From the NCBI RefSeq assembly GCF_007713735.2, contig NZ_VMNW02000007.1, positions 115,081 to 179,080 on the forward strand: a stretch of 64,000 nucleotides of DNA. The letters run 5' to 3'. The translations under genes were made by a program, and so were the position numbers. Shown here in pieces: positions 8,929 through 18,118 of this stretch. A model generated the notes under the pieces. The model worked only from the letters and a program-made list of their open reading frames with translations. It was not told the origin of the DNA and made no database searches. Every line of letters begins with the position of its first letter. Positions within the stretch are counted from its first letter, which is position 1. The stretch comes from Amycolatopsis acidicola. Lineage in GTDB: Bacteria; Actinomycetota; Actinomycetes; Mycobacteriales; Pseudonocardiaceae.

Positions 8929-9338
8929 TCGCGTTGGGGTTCCGTTGGGGCGGCTGGTTGCGTTGGGGCAGCAACGGACGCGCGTAGCGCGCGCTGTGTG
9001 ACACCCCACCACCGCCCCGATCTGTGAGTGTTCGCGATCGCAAGAGCAGGCTGGGGATCGGGGCGGTGGAGGGGTGTGGTCGGTGGGACGACTCGCTTCG
9101 CGTTGCCGGGTGGCGGTTGGTGCCGTAGTCGGTGGGGTGGGACGGGCCGTCGGGTGGCGATGTTTGTCCCGTCGGGTCGTCGGCCACACCTAGGTCATGC
9201 TGTTACCACTCCCTTAAGGGGTGTTCCGCTCCCCCTTTGGAGAGCAATCCCGCGCAGCGGTGTATCCCCGGCGCCACCGCGCGGTGACAATCGGCCGGAC
9301 AGGGCAGTGCCGCTCTGGGGTCGAACGAGGAGACGGTT
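8929..9338. other. Gene-free 410 bp: repeats, hairpins and LuxR promoter
   Basis: Three copies of CGTTGGGG (8932, 8943, 8961). A CGCGCG-TAG-CGCGCG hairpin at 8979-8993, 50 bp past the SDR stop, may terminate transcription. A long inverted repeat lies at 9002-9022 / 9056-9076. Next come the palindrome CCCTTAAGGG at 9211-9220 and a CCCCTTTGGAGAGC element at 9232-9245 in the promoter of the LuxR-type gene. Reading frames here are heavily biased and look non-genic. Confidence 0.6.
9002..9076. repeat. 21-bp inverted repeat, 20/21 match, 33-bp loop
   Basis: Left arm 9002-9022 and right arm 9056-9076 are reverse complements except at one position. The loop contains the smaller palindrome CGCGATCG. 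It is too far from the SDR stop to be its simple terminator and has no adjacent transposase. Confidence 0.7.
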
Positions 9339-10442
9339 GTGGACAGTGCTGCCGAACCGGCGGGTGAACTGATCCGGCGTGCCCGTGAAGTGCTCCGCGA
9401 GATCGCCCCGCTCGCGGGCTTCGATATCTCCCCTGCCGTCGTCCGCGACCTCCGCTCTGCCGACAACTCCCTGCGGGCCCTGGAAAACGTCCTCCTGCGC
9501 GAACTGTCCACATTCGACGGACAGGGCACCGCCGGCGCCCGGGTCGCCGCGGCACTGGCCCGCGTGAGCGCCTTGCGCACGGCGATCCGGGACAGCAGCC
9601 TCGTCACCCGCACGGCCGCGATGTCCGATCTGCATCGCTGTCTGTCCCGCCTTCGCTCGGCGTCGTCACTGCGGGACCTCGCCGAGCGCGTCCCGGCGGA
9701 GGTCAACCGGCTCGGGTACCGGCGGGCGCTGTTCTCCAACCTGTCCGGGCCGGCGTGGAGCGCGCGGTCGGCGTACGCCTACGCCGATCCCGAGCTGAGC
9801 TCCGAACTCGTGCGGGTGGGCACGGCGGTCCCCGGCAGGCTCGGCCGGGAACTGCCGGAGACCGAGGTGGTGCGCCATCGCGCGCCGGTGCTCGTCGACG
9901 ACGCGCAGCACAACCCGCGCGTGCACCACCGCCTCATCAATCTGGCGCGCACCAAGGACTACGTGGTCGCGCCCCTGATCGGGCACGGCCGGGTGATCGG
10001 CCTGCTGCACGCCGACCAGCACGTGGAGCACGACCGCGTGGACGAGTTCGACCAGCAGCTGCTCGGGCTGTTCGCCGAGGGGCTGGGCTGCGTGTTCGAG
10101 CGGGTCGTCTTCCACGAGCGGCTCAGCGCGATGCGCCATCGGCTGCGCGAGCAGGCCGACGCCGTCGAGGACGTCCTGGGCGGGGCCGGAATCGTCGAAG
10201 AGGCCCCGCGCCCGCCGGACCCGCTGGAACGCCTCGACGGCCCGCTCGCCGAGCTGACCCGGCGGGAGCTCGATGTGCTGCGGTACCTCGTGCGCGGCGA
10301 GAGCAACAGCCGGATCGCCGAGGAGTTGTACGTCTCCCCCGGCACCGTGAAAACGCACGTCAAGAACGTGCTGCGCAAGCTCGGCGCCACCAACCGCGCC
10401 GAGGCGGCGGCCCGCTACCACGCGCTCGCCCGCGGGATCTAG
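9339..10442 (+). CDS. GAF-domain LuxR-type transcriptional regulator
   Basis: 367 aa from GTG 9339, six bases after GAGGAG. Residues about 1-100 are a helical N-terminal region and about 105-260 a GAF-like sensor domain (YVVAPLIGHGRVIGLLHAD). The last 65 residues form a LuxR helix-turn-helix: LTRRELDVLRYL, SNSRIAEEL, SPGTVKTHVKNVLRKL. There is no phospho-receiver domain, so a small-molecule or redox signal sensed by the GAF region is likely. It sits directly upstream of the P450 operon and is its obvious candidate activator. A paralogue with the same architecture lies at 50323-51432. Confidence 0.88.
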   Translation: MDSAAEPAGELIRRAREVLREIAPLAGFDISPAVVRDLRSADNSLRALENVLLRELSTFDGQGTAGARVAAALARVSALRTAIRDSSLVTRTAAMSDLHRCLSRLRSASSLRDLAERVPAEVNRLGYRRALFSNLSGPAWSARSAYAYADPELSSELVRVGTAVPGRLGRELPETEVVRHRAPVLVDDAQHNPRVHHRLINLARTKDYVVAPLIGHGRVIGLLHADQHVEHDRVDEFDQQLLGLFAEGLGCVFERVVFHERLSAMRHRLREQADAVEDVLGGAGIVEEAPRPPDPLERLDGPLAELTRRELDVLRYLVRGESNSRIAEELYVSPGTVKTHVKNVLRKLGATNRAEAAARYHALARGI

Positions 10443-10553
10443 GGAGAAATGCAGGGGGAGAAATCTCTTCCTCCGGGGTGATGCACGACACGTCAGGTTG
10501 GCCCAAAGATTGGACCACAACGTGCACCGACGCCGTCATCCTGGAGGACCTTC
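10443..10553 (+). promoter_or_regulatory. Promoter region of the P450 operon
   Basis: 111 bp. Contains GAGA-AA-TCTC within a GGGGGAGAAATCTCTTCC stretch (10454-10471), then GATTGGACC at 10508-10516, which matches the downstream half of the GntR-type sites found at 44259 and 48426. A ribosome site GGAGG precedes ATG 10554. Confidence 0.5.
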
Positions 10554-11879
10554 ATGACCACCACGCCCGAGCTGACCACCCGCCCGATCCCCGAGGAGAT
10601 CGCGAAGCAGGTCGTGCTGCCGGAGGGCCACCGCGAAGACGGGCCGCTGTTCGAGGCCTACCGGTGGCTGCGCGAAAACCACCCGCTGGGCCAGGTCCAC
10701 GTCGAGGGCTACGACCCCGTCTGGCTGGTGACCAAGCACGCCGACATCATGGAGATCGAGCGGCAGCCGCACGTTTTCACCAGCGGCGGCGGCGACGAAC
10801 CCGGCTCGCACAACCCGATCCTGCAGAACCAGGCCGGCGACGAGTTCACCAGGCAGCTCACCGGAGGCAGCCTGCGCATCCTGGAGACCCTGACCTACCT
10901 CGACCCGCCGGAGCACACCGAGATCAAGGACATCGTCAACGACTGGTTCCGCCCCGCGAACCTCAAGAAGTGGGAGGACCGGATCCGCGCGCTGGCGAAA
11001 GAAGCGATCGCCAAGTACCTGCGCAGTGGCACCAACGAACTCGACTTCGTGCAGGAGTTCGCGCTGTACTACCCGCTGCACGTGATCATGAGCCTGTTCG
11101 GCGTCCCGGAAGAGGACGAGCCGCGCATGATGACGCTGACGCAGGAGTTCTTCGGCACCGCGGACCCGGACGCCCAGCGCGAGGACGTCGAGCCGCTCAC
11201 TCCGGAAGCCGCCGCGCAGCAGTGGTCCGCCGCGATCAACGACTTCTACGCCTACTTCGACAAACTCGTCGAAGACCGGCGCGCGAACCCGCGCGACGAC
11301 GTTGCCACCACCATCGCCAACGCGCGCGGCGCCGACGGTGAGTACCGGCCGAAGGAGGTCGCCTACGGCTGGTTCATCGCGATCGCCACGGCAGGGCACG
11401 ACACGACGTCGAGCACGATGGCCGGCGCGATCGAAGCGCTCGCGCTGTTCCCCGATCAGCTGGCCAAGGTGCAGCACCGGCCGGAGCTGATCCCGGACCT
11501 GGTCAACGAAGCCCTGCGGTGGGTTTCGCCGGTCAAGCAGTTCACCCGGCGCGCGCAGGAGGACTACGTGCTGCGTGGGCAGCAGATCCGCAAGGGCGAC
11601 CGGTTCATGCTGCTCTACCAGTCGGCCAACCGGGACGCCGACGTGTTCGACGAGCCGGACACCTTCCGCCTGGATCGCAAGCCCAACAAGCACATCGCCT
11701 TCGGTTACGGCCCGCACATGTGCATCGGCCAGCACCTGGCGAAGCTGGAACTTCGGATCATGTTCGAGGAGCTGCTGCCGCTGATCCAGAACGTGGAGGT
11801 GGCGGGCGAGCGCAAGCCGGTGATGACCAACTTCGTCGGCGGGCTGCGCAGGCTCCCGGTGCGCCTGGACCTGGCGTGA
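10554..11879 (+). CDS. Cytochrome P450, CYP108 (P450terp)-like
   Basis: 441 aa. Oxygen-activation motif AGHDTTSS at 280-287, ExxR at E319-R322, haem-thiolate Cys390 in [18 protein letters not shown]. Over its whole length it resembles, from memory, P450terp of Pseudomonas. Shared segments include [41 protein letters not shown] and NFVGG, so it should fall in or next to family CYP108. P450terp hydroxylates the allylic ring methyl of alpha-terpineol. First gene of a five-gene operon carrying its own electron-transfer partners and two dehydrogenases for the resulting alcohol and aldehyde. The exact substrate is inferred, not shown. Confidence 0.93.
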   Translation: MTTTPELTTRPIPEEIAKQVVLPEGHREDGPLFEAYRWLRENHPLGQVHVEGYDPVWLVTKHADIMEIERQPHVFTSGGGDEPGSHNPILQNQAGDEFTRQLTGGSLRILETLTYLDPPEHTEIKDIVNDWFRPANLKKWEDRIRALAKEAIAKYLRSGTNELDFVQEFALYYPLHVIMSLFGVPEEDEPRMMTLTQEFFGTADPDAQREDVEPLTPEAAAQQWSAAINDFYAYFDKLVEDRRANPRDDVATTIANARGADGEYRPKEVAYGWFIAIATAGHDTTSSTMAGAIEALALFPDQLAKVQHRPELIPDLVNEALRWVSPVKQFTRRAQEDYVLRGQQIRKGDRFMLLYQSANRDADVFDEPDTFRLDRKPNKHIAFGYGPHMCIGQHLAKLELRIMFEELLPLIQNVEVAGERKPVMTNFVGGLRRLPVRLDLA

Positions 11880-13084
11880 CCGAGCGGGTGCTCGTCGTCG
11901 GCGCGGGTCACGCCGGCGCGGGAGTGGCCGGTCTGCTGCGGCAGGCCGGGCACACCGGCCCGGTGGAGCTGTTCGGCGACGAGCTCGATCTGCCCTACCA
12001 CCGGCCGCCGCTGTCGAAGAAGTTCGCCGAGGGCGAGCTGGAGCAGTGGCTGCGGCCGGCGGAGTTCTACCGCGAGCAGGACATCACCGTCCGGCTCGGC
12101 GAGCACGTGACGGCGGTCGAGCCCGCGAAACGGCTGGTGCGCACCGATTCCGGCGCGGTCCACGGCTACGACCACCTCGTGCTCGCCACCGGCGCCCGGC
12201 CACGCCCGTTGCCGGTCCCCGGCGCGGAACTGGCCGGAGTGATGTCGCTCCGGACCCTGGCCGACGCCCGGATCCTGCGCAAATGCGTCGAGGAACGACG
12301 GCGGCTGGTCATCATCGGCGGCGGCTACATCGGGCTCGAAGTGGCCGCGGTCGCGCGGGCGAACGACATCGAGGTGACCGTGGTCGAGCGCGAGGAGCGG
12401 GTGCTGGCCCGCGTCGCGAGCGCCCGGTTGTCGGCGATTCTCGCCGGATACCACCGGAATCGCGGCACCCGGATCCTCACCGGCGCCGGGGTCGGACGAC
12501 TCGCCGGGGAGGACGGCCAGGTTCGCGCGGTCGTGCTCGACGACGGCTCCGCGCTTCCGTGTGAGGCGGTACTCGTCGGGGTCGGGGCGATTCCCCGGGA
12601 CGAACTGGCGGCCGCGGCGGGCCTCCGGTGCGCGCAGGGCGTCGTCGTCGATTCGCACGCCCGCACGAGCGACCCGCGCATCCTGGCTATCGGCGACGTG
12701 ACCCGCCGTCCGCTGCGCACGGGTTCCCTGGCACGGCTGGAAAGCATCCCGAGCGCGACCGAACAGGCCAGGCAGGCCGTGGCCACGATCCTCGGCACCG
12801 CACCGGTTCCGGCCGAGGTGCCGTGGTTCTGGTCGGACCAGTTCGGGCTGAAGCTCAAGATCGCCGGGCTCGTGCCGCCCGATCCGGGCACGGTCGTCCG
12901 CGGCGATCCCGCGACCGGCCGGTTCGCCCTGTTCCACCACCTCGGCGGCGCCGTGACCGCCGTCGAATCGGCCAACTCCCCCGCCGAGTTCATGGCGGGC
13001 AGGAAGTTCATCGCGGCCGGCACGCGGATCGACCCGGTCCGGCTGGCCGACCCGTCGGTCCCGCTGCGCGACGCGACCCTCTGA
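11876..13084 (+). CDS. FAD-dependent ferredoxin reductase of the P450 system
   Basis: 402 aa. GTG 11876 overlaps the P450 stop (GTGA), giving translational coupling. Two dinucleotide-binding folds: FAD motif [10 protein letters not shown] at 6-15 and NAD motif [10 protein letters not shown] near 145, then the FAD-binding LAIGDVT near 265. The order and length match putidaredoxin/terpredoxin/rhodocoxin reductases (class I P450 systems). It passes electrons from NADH to the ferredoxin encoded next. Cytoplasmic, no membrane segment. Confidence 0.92.
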   Translation: MTERVLVVGAGHAGAGVAGLLRQAGHTGPVELFGDELDLPYHRPPLSKKFAEGELEQWLRPAEFYREQDITVRLGEHVTAVEPAKRLVRTDSGAVHGYDHLVLATGARPRPLPVPGAELAGVMSLRTLADARILRKCVEERRRLVIIGGGYIGLEVAAVARANDIEVTVVEREERVLARVASARLSAILAGYHRNRGTRILTGAGVGRLAGEDGQVRAVVLDDGSALPCEAVLVGVGAIPRDELAAAAGLRCAQGVVVDSHARTSDPRILAIGDVTRRPLRTGSLARLESIPSATEQARQAVATILGTAPVPAEVPWFWSDQFGLKLKIAGLVPPDPGTVVRGDPATGRFALFHHLGGAVTAVESANSPAEFMAGRKFIAAGTRIDPVRLADPSVPLRDATL

Positions 13085-13099
13085 AAACGGAGTACCCCC

Positions 13100-13411
13100 A
13101 TGCCGAAAGTCACCTACGAACTGCCCGACGGATCCGTGCACGACGTCGAAGTCCCTTGTGGACAGAGCGTGATGGACGGTTCGGTCCGCAACAACCTGCC
13201 GGGCATCGTGGCCGAATGCGGCGGCAGCTGTTCGTGCGCGACCTGCCACGTGTTCCTCGACGAGGGCGAGTTCGACGAGCCCACCGACGAGGAGCGCGAG
13301 CTGCTCGAGTTCGCCGAGGGCGCGCGGCCGGAGTCCCGGCTGTCCTGCCAGCTGATCCTCGACGACTCCTGCGCGGGCGTGCGCGTGACGGTCCCCGGCA
13401 CCAACGGCTAG
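13100..13411 (+). CDS. [2Fe-2S] ferredoxin of the P450 system (terpredoxin/putidaredoxin type)
   Basis: 103 aa. Cluster ligands C40, C46, C49 and C83 in the ECGGSC-CATC...LSC pattern of vertebrate-type/putidaredoxin-like ferredoxins. C44 and C91 are extra cysteines. The acidic stretch between the ligands (DEGEFDEPTDEERELLE) is the usual docking surface. Starts 15 bp after the reductase. Shuttles electrons from the reductase to the P450. Confidence 0.95.
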   Translation: MPKVTYELPDGSVHDVEVPCGQSVMDGSVRNNLPGIVAECGGSCSCATCHVFLDEGEFDEPTDEERELLEFAEGARPESRLSCQLILDDSCAGVRVTVPGTNG

Positions 13412-13426
13412 CACAAAGGAGTTCGC

Positions 13427-14536
13427 ATGGACATCACCGCTGCGGTGGCCACCGAGATCGGTGGCACCTTCGAGTTGCGGCGGCTCACGCTCGCCGATCC
13501 GGCACCCGGCGAGGTGCTGGTGAAGATCGCCGGGGTCGGGCTGTGCCACACCGACCTCGCGGCCAAGGACGGTCACCTGCCGTTCCCGCTGCCCGGCGTG
13601 TTCGGCCACGAAGGAAGTGGCGTCGTCGAGGCTGTGGGCGCGGACGTCACGAAGGTCGCCCCTGGCGACAAGGTGGCGCTCAGCTTCGACAGCTGCGGGG
13701 ACTGCACGCAGTGCCGCGGCGGGGAACCGTCGTACTGCCGGGACTTCATGGCCTACAACTTCGGCGGCGCCAGGCAGGACGGCACCAGCCCACTGACGGA
13801 CGGGGAAAACCCCGTGGGATCGGCGTTTTTCGGGCAGTCCTCCTTCGCCACCCACGCACTGGCCCGCGAACGCAACGTGGTCAAAGTCCCCGGCGACGCG
13901 CCGCTGGCCGTGCTCGGGCCGCTCGGCTGCGGAGTGCAGACCGGTGCGGGCGCGGTGCTGAACTCGCTGGACTGCCAACCGGGCGGGACGCTGCTCGTGC
14001 TGGGCGGGGGTTCGGTCGGGCTGTCGGCCGTGCTGGCCGGAGTCGTGCGGGAACTGAGCCGTATCATCGTCGTGGAGCCGCATGCGGCGCGGCGCGATCT
14101 CGCCCTGTCGCTGGGCGCCACCAACGTGATCGACCCCGCGGCGGGCCCACTGGCCGAGCAGGTGCGCGCGATCGAGCCCGATGGCGCGGGCTATGCCATC
14201 GACACCACGGGGATCGCCGCGGTTCTGCAGGACGCGATGCAGGCGCTCGCGCACCGCGCCAAGGTCGGCATCATCGGGGTGCCGGCGGACCCGGAGGCGT
14301 CGCTCGCGCTCAACCTCATCCAGGCCCAGGTGCTGGGGGTGCGGGTGATGGGCATCGTCGAGGGCGACAGCGATCCGGACACGTTCATCCCGGAGCTGCT
14401 CGAACTGCACCGCACCGGCCGGTTCCCGTTCGACAAGCTCGTCACCACCATGCCGTTCACCCAGATCAACGAGGCCGTCGCCGCGCAGCACCGCGGGGAC
14501 GCCGTGAAAATCGTGCTCGTGCACGGGGAGCTGTGA
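13427..14536 (+). CDS. Zinc alcohol dehydrogenase, aryl/allylic-alcohol type
   Basis: 369 aa, AAAGGAG upstream of the ATG. Catalytic zinc ligands C40 and H61-E62, with a Cys in GPLGCGVQTG; structural zinc C90, C93, C96, C104; NAD fold LGGGSVGLSA. The family comprises benzyl-, perillyl- and geraniol-type dehydrogenases. Within the P450 operon it should oxidise the hydroxymethyl product of the P450 to the aldehyde, as the alcohol dehydrogenase of the Pseudomonas terp operon is thought to do. The aldehyde dehydrogenase start overlaps its stop by one base (TGATG). Confidence 0.9.
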   Translation: MDITAAVATEIGGTFELRRLTLADPAPGEVLVKIAGVGLCHTDLAAKDGHLPFPLPGVFGHEGSGVVEAVGADVTKVAPGDKVALSFDSCGDCTQCRGGEPSYCRDFMAYNFGGARQDGTSPLTDGENPVGSAFFGQSSFATHALARERNVVKVPGDAPLAVLGPLGCGVQTGAGAVLNSLDCQPGGTLLVLGGGSVGLSAVLAGVVRELSRIIVVEPHAARRDLALSLGATNVIDPAAGPLAEQVRAIEPDGAGYAIDTTGIAAVLQDAMQALAHRAKVGIIGVPADPEASLALNLIQAQVLGVRVMGIVEGDSDPDTFIPELLELHRTGRFPFDKLVTTMPFTQINEAVAAQHRGDAVKIVLVHGEL

Positions 14537-15987
14537 TGACCCTCGACTACGACCGGCTCTACCTGGCGGGCGGCTGGGCCGAACCCGCTGCCACGCAACG
14601 GATCCCGGTGCATTCGGCCACCACCGAGGAAAATCTCGGCAGCGTGCCGGAAGCCGCGGAGGCGGACGTCGACCTCGCTGTCACGGCGGCGCGGCGGGCT
14701 TTCGACGATCCCTCCGGCTGGTCCCGGAATCCGCGGCTGCGGGCCGAAGCACTGGAACGGTTCGCGGTGGCGCTGGAAAACCGTGCCGCCGAAACCTCGC
14801 GCCGCGTGACCGTCCAGAACGGGATGCCGATCAGCCTCGCCCAGCAGTTCGAAGGCGGGTTCCCGCCCGTACTCCTGCGGTACTTCTCCGAGCTGGCAAC
14901 AGGTTCGCCGCAGGAGGAGATCCGGCCCGGCATGCTGGGCGGCAGCTCGCGGGTGCTCCGCGAGCCGGTCGGCGTCGTCGCCGCGATCGTGCCGTGGAAC
15001 GTGCCGCAGGCGATCACCTTCCTCAAGCTCGCGCCCGCGCTCGCCGCAGGCTGCACGGTGGTGCTGAAGCCGGCGCCGGAAACGGTGCTCGACGCGATGC
15101 TGATGTGCGAGGCCGCCGCCGAAGCGGGACTGCCCGAAGGCGTGCTGAACGTGGTGCCGGGCGGCCGGGAGCTGGGCGCCTACCTGATCGCGCATCCGGG
15201 CGTGGACAAGGTTTCCTTCACCGGCTCCACGGCCGCGGGCCGGTCGATCGCCGAGACCTGCGGGCGGCTGCTGCGGCCGGTCACGCTGGAGCTGGGCGGG
15301 AAATCGGCGGCGATCGTGCTCGACGACGCCGACCTCGCGTCCACCATCGAAAGCTTCTTCGCCGCGACGTTGCTCAACAACGGGCAGATCTGCTGGCTGG
15401 GCACCCGGGTGCTGGCTCCCCGGTCCCGCTACGGCGAGGTCGTGGACACCGTCACGGATCTCGCCCGCTCGCTGGCGGTCGGCGACCCGCTGGAGCAGAC
15501 GACCCAGCTCGGGCCGCTGGTCTCCGCGCGGCAACGCGATCGCGTGGAGTCCTACATCGCCAAGGGCCTCGGCGAGGGCGCGCGGCTGACCACGGGCGGC
15601 GGCAGGCCCGCCGCGCTGGACCAGGGCTGGTTCGTGGAGCCCACCGTGTTCGCCGACGTGGACAACAACCACACCATCGCCCAGGAGGAGATCTTCGGTC
15701 CGGTGCTGTCGGTGATCCCCTACGCCGACGAGAGCGAGGCGGTGGCCATCGCGAACGCCAGCGAGTACGGGCTCGGTGGCAGTGTGTGGACGAGCGACCC
15801 GGACCGGGGCGAGGCGGTGGCCCGCCGGGTGGCCTCGGGAACGATCGGTATCAACGGCTACAGCAACGATCCGACAGCCCCTTTCGGCGGGATCAAGTCC
15901 AGCGGCCTCGGCCGCGAGCTGGGCCCAGAGGGTCTGCATTCCTATCAGGTGTTCAAGACGATTTACCGGGACCCCAGCAAGGGGTAG
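14536..15987 (+). CDS. NAD(P)-dependent aldehyde dehydrogenase
   Basis: 483 aa; ATG overlaps the preceding stop by one base. Aldehyde dehydrogenase superfamily: PWNVPQ near 154, general-base Glu252 in LELGGKS, nucleophile Cys286 in NNGQICW, and the EEIFGPVLSV motif near the C-terminus. Last gene of the P450 operon. It would oxidise the aldehyde to a carboxylic acid (a cyclohexene carboxylate if the monoterpene hypothesis holds), ready for CoA activation by one of the ligases in the window. Confidence 0.93.
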   Translation: MTLDYDRLYLAGGWAEPAATQRIPVHSATTEENLGSVPEAAEADVDLAVTAARRAFDDPSGWSRNPRLRAEALERFAVALENRAAETSRRVTVQNGMPISLAQQFEGGFPPVLLRYFSELATGSPQEEIRPGMLGGSSRVLREPVGVVAAIVPWNVPQAITFLKLAPALAAGCTVVLKPAPETVLDAMLMCEAAAEAGLPEGVLNVVPGGRELGAYLIAHPGVDKVSFTGSTAAGRSIAETCGRLLRPVTLELGGKSAAIVLDDADLASTIESFFAATLLNNGQICWLGTRVLAPRSRYGEVVDTVTDLARSLAVGDPLEQTTQLGPLVSARQRDRVESYIAKGLGEGARLTTGGGRPAALDQGWFVEPTVFADVDNNHTIAQEEIFGPVLSVIPYADESEAVAIANASEYGLGGSVWTSDPDRGEAVARRVASGTIGINGYSNDPTAPFGGIKSSGLGRELGPEGLHSYQVFKTIYRDPSKG

Positions 15988-16148
15988 GCAGCCTCTCCCC
16001 AAAGGGGTAAATCCGCGTTCCCCCGCGCTTCACCGGCGGCGGCACTCTTGATAACGCTCGTTCACAGACCTAGATTCGGTCTGACACGGCGAGCGCCAGA
16101 GCGCCGCCGCTGGCCTGTTCTTCCAACGCCGAAAGGAACGCGGATTCC
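15988..16148 (+). promoter_or_regulatory. Promoter of the BadI-like operon, several regulator sites
   Basis: 161 bp. GCCTCTCCCCAA (15991-16002) is followed by AGGGG. The AACGCTCGTT palindrome (16053-16062) sits inside a 17-base stretch (16051-16067) nearly identical to one at the TetR promoter. CAGACC-N7-GGTCTG spans 16065-16083, with GGTCTGACA (16078-16086) resembling the GntR sites. AAAGGA lies upstream of ATG 16149. This is the densest regulatory patch in the window. Confidence 0.6.
16050..16063. promoter_or_regulatory. Putative TetR operator AACGCTCGTT, upstream copy
   Basis: GATAACGCTCGTTC; its exact 14-base reverse complement recurs at 16948-16961. The wider match to the sequence in front of the TetR gene at 51515 makes that regulator the likely binder. 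Confidence 0.55.
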
Positions 16149-16943
16149 ATGGACGAGTTCACCGACATCAGCTACAAGGTCGAGGACGGCCTGGCCTGGA
16201 TCACCATCAACCGGCCGGAGCGGTACAACTCGTTCCGCGCCCGCACCGTCGACGAGCTGGTGAAGGCGTTCAAGAAGGCGTGGGGCAGCGGCGAGGTCGG
16301 CGTGATCTGCCTGACCGGCGCCGGGGACAAGGCCTTCTGCACCGGCGGCGACCAGAAGCAGCGCGCCGAGACCGGCGACTACGGCCCGTCGGACTCCGGG
16401 CTGTTCGAGATCGACGCGCTGCACCACGTCATCCGCGACGTGCCCAAGCCGGTGATCGCCGCGGTCAACGGCTTCGCCATCGGCGGCGGCCACGTCCTGC
16501 ACGTGCTGTGCGACCTCACGATCGCCGCCGACACCGCGAAGTTCGGCCAGAACGGGCCGCGCGTCGGCTCCTTCGACGCCGGGTTCGGCACCGGCTACCT
16601 CGCCCGCATCCTCGGCGAGAAGCGCGCCCGCGAAGTGTGGTTCCTCTGCCGCCGCTACACCGCCGCCCAGATGGAGAACTGGGGCCTGGTCAACAGCGTC
16701 GTGCCGCAGGAGGACCTGTACAAGGAGGTGCGCGCCTGGGCCGACGAGATCCTCTCCCTGTCCCCCACGGCGCTCAAGGTGCTCAAGCAGTCGTTCAACA
16801 CCGACACCGAGCAGTTCGCGAGCACCGGGCAGCTGGCGTACTCCTACCTGCACTCGTTCGGCGAATCCGCGGAGGCCGCCGAGGGTATCAACGCGTTCAA
16901 CGAAAAGCGCAAGCCCGACTTCTCGCCGTTCCGCGGCCACTGA
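16149..16943 (+). CDS. badI: 2-ketocyclohexanecarboxyl-CoA hydrolase-like crotonase (BadI type)
   Basis: 264 aa. Crotonase fold of the MenB/BadI branch: AFCTGGDQK at 62-70, oxyanion-hole region [13 protein letters not shown] at 110-122, [19 protein letters not shown] with Asp143. Compared from memory with BadI of Rhodopseudomonas palustris it shares RDVPKPVIA, YAIGGG-like and GPK/R-GS-D-GYG/GFG segments, KKAREIW-type helices, SPTAL, and the KRKPEF ending. BadI hydrolytically opens 2-oxocyclohexane-1-carboxyl-CoA to pimeloyl-CoA by a reverse-Dieckmann reaction. First gene of an operon with an acyl-CoA dehydrogenase (22-bp gap) and a DECR-like SDR. MenB (naphthoate synthase) is the alternative family member, but no menaquinone gene is near. 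Confidence 0.82.
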   Translation: MDEFTDISYKVEDGLAWITINRPERYNSFRARTVDELVKAFKKAWGSGEVGVICLTGAGDKAFCTGGDQKQRAETGDYGPSDSGLFEIDALHHVIRDVPKPVIAAVNGFAIGGGHVLHVLCDLTIAADTAKFGQNGPRVGSFDAGFGTGYLARILGEKRAREVWFLCRRYTAAQMENWGLVNSVVPQEDLYKEVRAWADEILSLSPTALKVLKQSFNTDTEQFASTGQLAYSYLHSFGESAEAAEGINAFNEKRKPDFSPFRGH

Positions 16944-16947
16944 GCGG

Positions 16948-16961
16948 GAACGAGCGTTATC
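16948..16961. promoter_or_regulatory. Putative TetR operator AACGAGCGTT, downstream copy
   Basis: GAACGAGCGTTATC, the reverse complement of 16050-16063, placed in the 21-bp gap between the BadI-like gene and the acyl-CoA dehydrogenase. It could permit looping or control of an internal promoter. Confidence 0.5.
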
Positions 16962-16964
16962 AGG

Positions 16965-18101
16965 ATGCGGTTCACGAAGGAACAGGAAGGCTTCGCCGCC
17001 GCGGTGCGCGCGTTCTGCGCGGCCGAATGCGGGACACTCGCCCAGCGGGACGAGCTCACCGACGGCGGGAAGCTGTCGAACAGCCCGGAGATCCTGCGCA
17101 AGCTCGCCGCGCAGGGCTGGCTCGGCGTCTCGATTCCCGAGGCGTACGGCGGCGGTGGGGCCGGCATGGTCGACGAGTGCCTCTTCCTCGAAGAGACCTC
17201 GCGCGGGCTGGCCCCGATCACCGCTTACTCGACCGGGCTGACCGCGGCGCAGACGTATCTGCGGTACGGCACCGAGGATCAGAAGAAGGACATCCTCGGC
17301 GGGATCTGCGCGGGCGAGCTGGAGGCGATCGCGCTCTCGGAGCCGGGAGCGGGATCGGACCTCGGCTCGGTGCGGATCAAGGCCACGCTCGACGGCGACC
17401 ACTACGTCATCGACGGGCAGAAGACGTGGACTTCGGCGGCGCACGTGGCCAAGCACCTCCTGCTGCTGGCCCGCACGGACTCGAGCGGCCCGAAGCACCA
17501 GGGCCTGACGCTGCTGATCGTGCCGACCGACGTGCCGGGGCTGGAGATCCGGCCCATCGAGACGATGGAAGCGCATACGGTCAACGACCTGTTCTTCACC
17601 GGCGTGCGGATCCCCGTCGCGAACGTCGTCGGCGAGGCCGGTCAGGCGTGGAAGCACCTGATGCGCGGGCTGAGCGTGGAACGGCTGATCATCGCCGCGA
17701 TGTCGCTGGGCGCCGCCGAACGGTCGCTCGACGACGTGCTGGGCTACGTCAAGCAGCGGGAGCAGTTCGGCCGCGCCATCGGCAGTTTCCAGGCGGTGCG
17801 GCACCGGATCGCCGAGCTGGCCACCGAAATCGCCTACGCCAAGGCGTTCGTCTACGACGTGGCGGCCCGCATCGACGCGGGCGAGGAGGACCAGCTGACG
17901 CGCGAGGGCTCGATGGCCAAGCTCAAGTGCACCGAGATCGCCAAGCACACCGCGCTGGAAGCCATGCAGCTGATGGGCGGCTACGGCTATGCCCGCGAAT
18001 ACGGCATGGAGGGCCAGGTCCGCAAGGCGCTGGCGCCGCCGATCTACGGCGGGACCAACGAAATCCAGCGCGAGATCATCAGCAAGAGCCTCGGGCTCTG
18101 A
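16965..18101 (+). CDS. Acyl-CoA dehydrogenase
   Basis: 378 aa, full family length. FAD/substrate motifs LSEPGAGSDLGS (124-135) and TWTSAAHVA; C-terminal QLMGGYGYAREY and YGGTNEIQRE. The usual C-terminal catalytic Glu (YEG) is Gly here; Glu239 in GLSVERL occupies the base position used by isovaleryl-CoA dehydrogenase, suggesting a branched or bulky acyl substrate. It introduces an alpha,beta double bond into an acyl-CoA. Co-directional with and 22 bp after the BadI-like gene; the SDR follows after 17 bp. Confidence 0.92.
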   Translation: MRFTKEQEGFAAAVRAFCAAECGTLAQRDELTDGGKLSNSPEILRKLAAQGWLGVSIPEAYGGGGAGMVDECLFLEETSRGLAPITAYSTGLTAAQTYLRYGTEDQKKDILGGICAGELEAIALSEPGAGSDLGSVRIKATLDGDHYVIDGQKTWTSAAHVAKHLLLLARTDSSGPKHQGLTLLIVPTDVPGLEIRPIETMEAHTVNDLFFTGVRIPVANVVGEAGQAWKHLMRGLSVERLIIAAMSLGAAERSLDDVLGYVKQREQFGRAIGSFQAVRHRIAELATEIAYAKAFVYDVAARIDAGEEDQLTREGSMAKLKCTEIAKHTALEAMQLMGGYGYAREYGMEGQVRKALAPPIYGGTNEIQREIISKSLGL

Positions 18102-18118
18102 CCACGGAGGACCACCGC

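Noticed and set aside
8903..9189. Minus-strand protein of about 95 residues in the gap before the LuxR gene
   Set aside because: Low-complexity Arg/Pro/Ser composition, no ribosome site, and it runs through inverted repeats and the CGTTGGGG copies; better explained as repeat DNA.
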